Origin: Megaleporinus macrocephalus
Taxonomy: Eukaryota > Chordata > Actinopteri > Characiformes > Anostomidae
Reading direction: 5' to 3'
Assembly (NCBI GenBank): GCA_021613375.1
Contig: CM038703.1
Location: 20,020,194-20,084,193, forward strand
DNA length: 64,000 bases
In this document: piece after piece, positions 1-9,900 of the stretch
Layout: every line of letters starts with the position of its first letter
How positions within the stretch are numbered: position 1 is the first letter of the stretch
Translations under genes and position numbers: made by a program
The notes under the pieces: generated by a model
What the model saw: the letters and a program-made list of their open reading frames with translations, nothing else
What the model was told of the DNA's origin: nothing
The model's database searches: none

Positions 1-817
1 TAAGCCCAATTGGTAATCCTGGAGCTGCTTGGAATCCAGCATTTCTTAACTAGACATGCTAATATTGTGCAATAAGTGCTGTGATATTAAAAAAAAATAT
101 ATTGAGCACTTCGGTTACATATGTTAAGTACATGATTAGTTTGATGGTTGGACAGCTGCACTAGTGTGTTATTGGTGTGAGCACCTTTATAGCTCACACT
201 AAAAGTCACTTTATACTAACTGTGCAATCTGGAGTACCACCTGGAAAACAGTGTAGGGGAATATTAGAACATGATGTCTTTTAAAACAGTACACAAGAGT
301 TTTGCGACATTATACAAACAGCCTTGAATTATGTTTTTGTCTAACTAATAGCATAAGGCTATTCTGAGCATGACAGAGCTTGTATCTATGTGTTATACTC
401 TACATATAATGTTATCACAGCTTGCGTTATTGTTGAAATATTGTAATAAATAGGTCAAGCACTTCATTAATATTTACAACACTGATAATAATATGCAGTG
501 AGTATATATTAAGGCAGAATCCTGTGAACAAGAAAGGCATTATGTTGAAACTCTGTGGTTTACTATAGTCAAATGCACTCAGTTTTACCCTTACCTTTTA
601 AAGTTTCATGAAACTGCCTAGCATAACAGCAGCAGTGTCTGAGTTTTACAAAGTAGGGTGGAGTAGAACTTGCTTTGAGCCCCCTCTAGTGTATAACTAT
701 GTATAACCGTGTTAAGGAGACTTTGACCTTCAGTTAAAAGTGTGAATCCTGTAGAACACTTTAAGAAAGGTCATTTTGTCACTTCCATCTAACTTTTATT
801 TATGTTGATTTGTTTGT

Positions 818-850
<33 letters not shown>

Positions 851-866
851 CATTCCCTTTTTGCAG
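1..866 (+). other. micall2: Intron of micall2 upstream of the first visible exon
   Basis: AT-rich sequence with no exon that could be joined in phase to the exon at 867. It ends in a run of 31 T residues (820-850) followed by a pyrimidine tract and TTGCAG, the 3' splice site of exon a. The coding exons for the N-terminal calponin-homology domain expected in this family are not in the window and must lie further upstream. I see no other feature here. Confidence 0.6.
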
Positions 867-997
867 AAGACTGTTTTGGTAGAAAGCTCAAATAAAACTG
901 GCACCCTGAACAGTAAATGCACAGTATGCAAGAGTCATGTTCACCTGGTCCAGAGACACCTAGTGGATGGAAAACTGTACCACAGGAGCTGCTTCAA
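867..997 (+). CDS. micall2: micall2 exon a: first half of LIM domain
   Basis: The acceptor is TTTTTGCAG and the donor is GTGAGA. The exon starts in phase 0 and ends after two bases of a Lys codon. It carries the first LIM zinc module: Cys18 and Cys21 (CTVC), then 17 residues to His39, and Cys42 in YHRSCF. This C-x2-C-x17-H-x2-C spacing is the textbook first LIM finger. Confidence 0.93.
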
Positions 998-3900
998 GTG
1001 AGAATACTGTTTTGCTCTGTTTCTATGCCCTGGTTACACAAGATGGTCTTGATCTTAGAGCGCAAGTAGGATGAACTGTATGGTAGAAATATGACAGATT
1101 CATCCTTTCTTCAGTTCCAGCATTGCAATATAAGGTTCACATTGCCCAGAACAGTGTCATCAGTAAACATGAATTTAAAAGCAGCATTGCATTTCAGCTT
1201 AAAATATGTTATATAACTATTGTTATGTTGTCAATCATGACTTTATTGTGATAGTTGCATACACTGTTAGTGTTTTTTTTTTTTGTAGATATTGCAAGTA
1301 CTTGTATAACACTGTCTAATTACATCTTTAATTGAAAAAAAAAATGTTAGTCTTGCTTAATTGGCTTTAGTGCAATGCAGTCTGTGAACCGTTTAAATAA
1401 AAATTAGTCCCAGTTTTTCAAATGTGGCACCACTTTTTTTTTCTGTTTCTGGTCCAACTTAAGATACAAAGAATAAATATTGTGACATATCAGGTATCAT
1501 AAAGTGGCCACCCCCCCTGCTTCATAACAGTACCTCTAGGCCTTTCATTGATGCACTTCATGCATCACAGTATTTGGTTTATCTGAAGTTGATTTGTCTT
1601 ATTTAATATCAAAACACTAAAGTTCTAAGTTCTAAACACTGCCCTAAAGCAATATCAGCAGTTGGTGACTATTCTTGATGATCCACAATATGATACAAAT
1701 ACAAATCAGATTACCCTTATTGGATGTTAAAGTGTAAACAAAGCCAGATGGCATGTTTCTTGTATCTAAGTAGTTCAAGTAAGTGTTTTTTTTTGTTTTT
1801 TTTTAATAAATACTGTCTTACAGGTGCTGTACATGTTCTGCTTCTCTAAAGTCTGGGTCCTACAAGTTGGGCCATGAGCCAGGCACCCTGCTCTGCTCTT
1901 CTCATCACTGCAAACAGAATGGCCTTATGTCTGCGCCTAAATCTGAGAATGGAAGTGGGCCATCTCCGGCGCGGCATGTCTCTGTACTATCCAGCCCCAT
2001 CAAGTCTGTGCCCAGACCAGCAGAGCCCAGCCCACCCCCTCAGCCATGGACAGCCTCCGCACAGAGGACCCAGGCAGCCAGGCAGAGATTCTTCCTGTCT
2101 TCAGATCCTGGATCACAGCCTTTAACCAGTGTTAGGCAGCCTTCTAAGGCTCCTGTTGCCCAGAGCAGTGTCGTCCTGAAATCTGAAGAGGAGAAGGAGC
2201 GGGCCAGAGCCTTGATCACTAAGAAACTAGCTGAAGGAAACTGCAACAACAACAACAGGGCATATAGCTGTGGTCTTAGAACAGACGACAGGTGAGACTG
2301 CTATGTTATTGAAAGTAGATTTAGCTAGATGTTTCTTGGCTTTGTTCTTGCAATGCCTTTAATTATTTAAGAATCTGATGTACTCAGCTCATGATTCGAT
2401 TAGACTAATGATACCGGAGTTTGGCATTCTCACAATATTTTGAGTAAAATTTAATACAGATTAAACATACTAGATCGTGGAGGCAAGCATAGGCTGGTTG
2501 TACAGAGTTGCAGGGCAGAGATGTTAGACACTACACTGTACCAACCACCAAACTTTGGTTTTCAGACAGTGCAGTTATGTTAGCTAATAGCTAGTGCTAG
2601 GGCTGCAGTCTATCACCTATTTTATTAATCAGCTGATCATCTAAACAATTAATTTTGCTCCCAAAAATCTAACAATTTGAATGGTAGCGTTAAGGGATCA
2701 TCTTAAATAAACTCCACCGAACTGCAGGTCTTTTTATTCTAAACCAGCATAAACATGCTTTAACTTGGCTCAGAGATAAAAGCATGCCTCTCTTTATCCA
2801 CCTAGTGCCTCTTTTTGTTGTTTTTTTTTTGCACTACCAGTGTTAGGGGCCCCCTCAAGGTCCTTGTCTGGCTGAAGTGTTTTATTTTTCTTTAATTGAA
2901 CTAAATAAGAATGGCTGTCTGAGTATTTATGGCATTTCTTGCACAAAGAAATGTGTTTAAAAAAAAAAAAATAATAATTAGGCAGTGTACATGTCCGTAG
3001 AGCCCAATATGCTCAAACACACACTGGTACTGTCAGTCAGTATAGCATTAGCTCAAATTGTAGCCATTTTCTCAGACACTGCATTCCACTAGGCTCAAAA
3101 CATCTTTTTTTGGTTTGTGCTCACAAACGTTTGACATCTCAGGTCTTTGGAAACTTTTAGAAAACTCTTTTGGAACGGGTGTTTGACACGACACAAGTTA
3201 TTTATTTATGTATTTTTATTTTTTTAAACCTATAGCGCTAAATAAAGCCGACAGATGACTGGAGCCAAAAACAGCTGAAGTCATACAGTGTTGTCAGAAA
3301 CTTCTCTGCACTAAATACATTAAATGTTGGTCAAACATCTGTATTTTTTTTATTTATTATATTTTTTGTTTAAGCAATTATCTGTTAATATCAATATGAT
3401 TCCAATATTGTTGTGCAACACTGGTCTGACTCATGTTTTGTTATTTACTTACTATATCTAGCGATGGTATTTGGTCGGCATATGCAGCCATATGGATTCT
3501 AACTGGCTATGCTCCGACTGTTGCTGTAGATAGCTCACGAGCTGCAGATACAGTCCAGTTTGTTTATAGCTGTTCAGAGAGAAAGTGGGAGTCTTTTGAG
3601 CAATTAATTTCAGGCTCGTGATTATGCTGAGTAGGATTATGTGACTAATTCCACTGTCATGCGTTCAGTTGAACAGTTGACAGGCAGCACCATGCAGCGT
3701 AATGCAAGTGTAAATAGTGAATAATGCAGTAGACATGGTTTTTCTCAGATTGGGAGGCAGACGCTCCTCTGATGAAGTCCCCAGCTGGAAACGGGAGAGG
3801 CCTGGCTCAGCTGCAGGAGAACGAGGAACCGGCCAGCTTTCTCCCTCCCCCATCAGTACCACCACCACCAGCAGAAGCAAAGAGTCCCTCTGGCTGAGTG

Positions 3901-6900
3901 CCATCAGCAAGGAGCAAAGACCTCCCTCTACTCCACTCCCCATCGCCAGAGGTGCCGTTCTCGTGCACATGACCTTTGCTTATATAGACCGTGGTCCATT
4001 TTAAATGCTTTCTAAAGGTCGCAGGGGAAATATTATCATAAACATTGGCTATAAGCAGAGAGGACGAGTGTAGAGGCACGGAACAAGCAATATATAAAAG
4101 CACATGCAATATTCTTGGAGTGCTTGTCCCAACCATGGGTGTGTGTTTCTTTTAGTCTATCAAAACGAGGCAGAGAAGCTTGTGACTTGTGTGTTTTTTT
4201 TTTTTGTTTTTGTTTTGTTTAACCCAACATAAACTGTAGAGTTTGGTGTTTTTGTTTTTCATGCTTCTCAGCTTTGCTTTAAATAGCACAATTCGATCAT
4301 GTGTGACTCATGTGCTTGTTTGTTGAGTGTAATTTCTTGTTTTTTGTTTTTGTTTTTCTTTCTTTCTTCCTTCTTTTTTTCCCTTCTGCTAGTTGCAGGC
4401 AAAGATGTAGGGAGCTGTGAAGAGCCAGCGGACTGGCAATCAAAGCTGGATTCTTCTCCAAATGGACCAGGACTAAAGTAAGTTTCATCTGCCCCGTTTA
4501 TCCCTAATGCTTTCTAATCCACATGAGGGGGAGAAGCAGGCGCAAGTCACCCGGGGTGCAAGTAGCAATGACACTTCAGAGCAGGAGTGCTGACAGCAGG
4601 GCCTTTTCATGTATTCCTTCCCCAGCCTACTGCTCTCTCCAGCCTCCCCCATCTCTGTAGTGATTGACTGGCTCCGAGTGCAGCAGCTCGGTCTTTCCCC
4701 TGTCCTCACCAGTCCCAAGGAGTGCTGCGCTTGAATGTGCTCTTAGTTTGAGTCTGACCCTTTTTTGTTTGCCTCTGCTGCCTTTTAATTATTGAAAAAA
4801 GGTGAGGCGCTTAATTTTAAATGATACACTTTAAATAAGTTTTAATAGGGAAATATTTTGTTTAGCTACTAACTGGGTTTTTATTTTTTCTAGAAGTTGC
4901 AGCGTTACTGAGGTTAATGCTGTGACTCCTGAGAAAAACCAGATCAATACTAAGTCCAACAACAAGATGAATCATCAGTACATTTCTCCTGCACTCGTCT
5001 TCCAAGCATCAAACACTACTCGTTCTGTAGTTGACCCTTCCACTCCCAAATCTTTGGTCACAGATCAACTGTGTCATGGTTCTGCTGCCTTGGGTAAGAA
5101 CCTTCTTTCATATGCAATAACCTTCTTATTTTAAAGATTTTTTAACATTTGCTCTTTATCTTTCAAGCAAATAGTGTGTCCTAAAAGTATCTAAATAGAA
5201 GAAATTCTTGACATAAGATTTGTTATGGCATCTCTTTCTTTGCGTCAGGTTTTAAGGACAAGATTTGTACACCAACTGTCTCTCATAGTGGTAGATCTTC
5301 CTCCATTAAGCCACCCAGCCCCACAGTTCTTCCTCCAGAAGAGACTCACCGTGGTTCTAATGGGAAAGGTATTACCAGGCTACGTTGCGCTTGCACAATC
5401 TTTGAATTTGTTTTTTGCTTGGAGTAATGTCTCATTTAATGCTTTCTTTTTGTACCTTTAGACTCTAAATATGAGGGTTCCATTAGCTCTTCCCCCATTT
5501 GCAAAACTTCAGAACAACGCCTAGGAGGGCTCACTGGATCCAGTAAAACTTCATTTCACTTTGCCTTAAACTGTGGTTAAAAAGTGCCTAAAGCCTCCAG
5601 GTCTAAAAGTTCTGTTGTATCTGTTTTTTAGGCAATGGATCTAGAAATGTCATCCCGAGAAGATCTGACTCTTCATTCCACCAGTCTGCCCTGAATGCTG
5701 GCCTCTCCTTGAATGAATCATCCAAACCTAAAACAAAATCTCCCAAACAGCCAAGACATTGTGTCTCTGCAGTGCATGGTGAGACTGGGTGTAGAGATGA
5801 AAAAGGAATATAGTTACTTTAAAACATTCTGAAAATAAATTAACAGTACTGTAAGTGCACCTCCAACACAGTTTTATGATATCTGTGCTTAAACTCACCT
5901 TAAACTTCTTCTGTTAAGTCAAATCAGGTGTGTTTTAACAGAGCTGGCCCAAACAGCCTTTGATAGGCTTTAGATACCTGGTGGTATTTGTAAATGAGTA
6001 CTTGAATACTTGTTCTAGAAATCGACATTAAACACAGTAATATTTTACATTTCGTAGTTTTACTGCAGTTCATGTTTTATCCAGTAGTTAGCAATGATGT
6101 ATTAATAATCAGCTTGAAACCCAACTACTTCTGTGTAGTAGCTATGATCCAAAAGCTGTGCTTCAATCATTTTTTTTTTTTTTTTTTTTTGGCCCAACTT
6201 ACTGACTTACTGACTTGCCCTGACCACTTGGTCACATTGAGTTGGTGCATGAAATATTTTCTCATGCAGAAAATACTGTTGATGTGAATGATAAGCTGGC
6301 AAACAAGACACTAGTGTAAGTGATAAAATCTGGCAGTTATATTTTGCAAGATATAAACTGTATATGGCACTATAGTATTTACTGTTGGTACTGAAGGTAT
6401 TGCAGGTACTGAGCTCGGCTGTCGTCATTTCCCTCACATGAAATGCGCCTTTCAGGCTGTGGCCTAACTTGTTTTTGGCCAGTGTGAACCCTCCAACCAA
6501 ACCACTCCCACTCATGGCATTTCTTTTTTAAGCCATTTTGGCTGAATAGCATGAATTTATGATGTCCGCTTTGATTTTTTTAGTTTTAACATTTTCTATA
6601 TGTTAAGGCTACATTAAGTGAGTTTAGAGACCTCTCTGGTGGAAGTGTGTAATTGCACACAACGTGTTGAAACACATTGTGTAATGTTGGTACTTTGGAC
6701 CCCTTTCAGTGGAATCTGATGACTGCGTGCAGGTTGTATCAATAAGAGCAGTGTTCGAATAGGGTGCAGGATGTGTTTTCTGAGGAAGTGAGTGAATTGT
6801 CTGCTGTTGTCGTCATATTTTGTTGCATTTGAGACTTAAGCACCAAGCCTTCTTTTCTGTGCATGTGACGTTAATATAAAAATATATAAAATGAGGGCAT

Positions 6901-9900
6901 CAGGCTCTTTTTATTTCCAGATTTACAGAGTGAGGTTTTTTTTGTTGACTCAGTGATGCTACTTCTGCCAGTTAGGGCAGCCTTAGGGTTGCCTGAAAAA
7001 AAAGGAAATAAGTTTTGACAATACGTATTGTGATACAGCGGTCACGATTCAATATATTGCTATTTTTTTTTTTTAATCCTATTCTTAACACATGTTATAC
7101 TATATGAACAGGTTTGCAAATGCTTAGCATTAGCTTATAGCATTGTGCCCTTGTGCTGCTTGTTTATGTTGGAGTGAAGCTGAAAATGGATTACAACACT
7201 GCCATCTAGTGGCCAGAGGTTTAAACACAACACACAATGATTCACTGTCTGCCAGGAATCTGTTTTTTTGAGAATCGATACAGTATGACATAATATCCTG
7301 ATATTCTATATTTCAGTATTTTCTTTCCTAATGAATTGTTTATCTGATTCATATGTTTATGCATTTCTTAGGCTCTGAAAATGGAAATGTGGTGTTCGAA
7401 AACAGTTTAACGTCTGAAACCACATCACCCACAGTAAGTGCGCACAAATAAACTCTTATGTGCTGCGTGTTTTCCTCGCTTCTCCATTGCCAGTTCAGCA
7501 AAACGTTCAACTCTGTTTTAAAATGGCAACTCTATTTCACACCCTGTATTCTACACACACCATATCTCTCCTTGTTCAGATCAAGTCTCACCATGTCCCG
7601 AAGGAACAGATCACTAAGGAGCTGCAGGAAATTGAGGACAGTCTGAGTGATTTGGAGAAGGAAGGAATAGACCTGGAGGGGAGACTTCGCAGCTGTGAGG
7701 AAGGTAGAGAAAGAGGGCTAGTACCTCTTGCTGTTTATATTACCTTTCTGAATCATCAGACTTTTATAAGGAGTGACCTAGACTGGGTTTTTCTTCCTGT
7801 TGGCTGTAGTGATCTCTCAAAAATGTAGCAAAGTAGGCTAATTGAGTTATCTAATTAGAGGTGTGCAATATGGCCAGAATGTCATCCTTAATAACACTTA
7901 AAGTGTGTGTTTAAACACTTAAATGCATTCTTAAACACGGTACTTGTACAATATTTTGACACAGGCGCAGTTCACCAGTAGTGCTAGAGACATGGTAAAC
8001 TCAATGCAGTGACGTATATTCAACATTTTACATTCATTACTGCACTAAACTAGTTAATCAGGAGGAGTGTTTTAGAAATGTGTATATTACATTAATAAAA
8101 TAAGCATGTTACGCCTTCTTTTTAGTGATTATTTTCTCCTTGTGACATGCAGTGTCTTTTAAAGAGATTAGAGTGTTTTATTGAAAAAGAGAAGCCTTAC
8201 TAAGTGAATGGTGATTGGATAGTCCTATGTAGCAAAACTTTTTAAGACATGAACACAGTTTATATACAAAGAAGTTTACATATATTTATGACCTGTTGTT
8301 TGTTTAGTGTGTCTTAATGGGGAGTTCGGTGATCTCAGCAAATAATTTAAGGTTGAGCAGTGTGTGATGCCCATTATTTCAGTTACCCATAAATCTGCAG
8401 AAGCCAGTTGGATAGTGTGAAATGCCCTGTCTGTTTAAAATCTTTTAGGATGTTAAAAGCTTGTTAAAGAATATATATTCCTAACAAGCTTCAAAAGCTT
8501 TTAAGTTATGTAAAGCCTGTATCAGTTTAACTTCATACACTTGAAATTTGAAAGCAGGGATGCTCATAAGGTCGACTTAGCGGAGAGCCCTTAGCCTGTA
8601 AATATGACTATGTAGTGACCCACTGGTACCCTGTTTATCTTTTAAACTGTGAAGTAATTACTGAAATTATTTGATGGGAACATGCGTTCCAGCAAGTCAT
8701 TTTAAATGAGTAATTGTGAGATTGAACGTCTTTTTGCAGGAAAAATGGGTTTTCAGGAAGTCTTTCATTAAAAACAGAAACTTGATCCCATTTAAAGCTC
8801 ATTATTCAGTTCTAAGTCCATATACCTGTTATTCAGTGATTATTGTAAATGATTCTGTAACTACTATGAAATGAACGTGGAATGTTATGTACTTCTGAGA
8901 GTGAATTGAGCTTGAACATACTGACCCTTAGGGTTTAAGGGGTTAATTGAATTTGTAATGAGTCTGCTTTGAGAATGAACAGATCATGAAAACTCATTCA
9001 AGGCTGTGTAGCACTAAATAAGCTCTATGTGACCAAGTCAACATAAATGTAGGATGAATCTGAGACTAGGATGGTACTCGGAGTGTAGTAGCTGTGTGTG
9101 CATAAGTGTGCCTGACTGAGAGTTCAAGCTTCATTGCGAACCTGATAGCTCAGCCTGTCCACCTGGGAGGCGGAATTCCGCTGCTACCTCAAGGGCTGGG
9201 CGGTAGAAAATAAAGGGCCACTCACATCCAGCAGCCGGGGCCAAATGAGGCGAGGTGCGGGGGAAGCTTCCTTTCCTCCTGCGGGATCCTGGGAAGGAAA
9301 TGGAAAGAGTCAGAGTGGTGGCTGAGTGGGGACAGGGACACCTGATTGGCTGGTTTCAAGGTCACTGTGGTAATATCGTCTCCACACTACCAGCCTCACC
9401 TGTCCTGCTGCTAGCAGCCAGCGGGATTTGATAGGGCCCTGTTGCCTCTCGGCCCAGGCCAAATCTAGCCCAGCACTTGATCGAATTACGCCAATGTGTG
9501 TACATGTCTGTGTGTGTGTGCGTGCGTGTGTGAGAGAGAGCTGTACCCCACCTCAAGGCAATGTCAGCAGCGCAACAGATATTTTGGACTGCATTACAGT
9601 GCTATATTAAATGTGGAATAAAACTGGCTCTTATTTCAAACTGATACTTTGCTGCAAAATGGTTGCTTTCTCTGGGGAGCAAGTAACCATGATTTTAGCT
9701 TGGGTTGGCATGTCTGTTCAGTCTTCAATCATCAGAGACTTTTACAGTCTTCTCTTGTATAACCTTGGCTTGTTTCACAGAGGGAAGTGGGGACATTCTT
9801 ATGGATCCATTGATGGTGGATTGGTTTAACCTGATTCGAAAGAAGCAAAGTTATATACGGAGGGAATCGGAGCTCATGTACATGTAGGTGGTCCTTTTAG

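Noticed and set aside
1874..2255. Alternative frames overlapping micall2 exon b on both strands
   Set aside because: Shadows of the true LIM and linker frame, which is fixed by splice phase and the zinc ligands.
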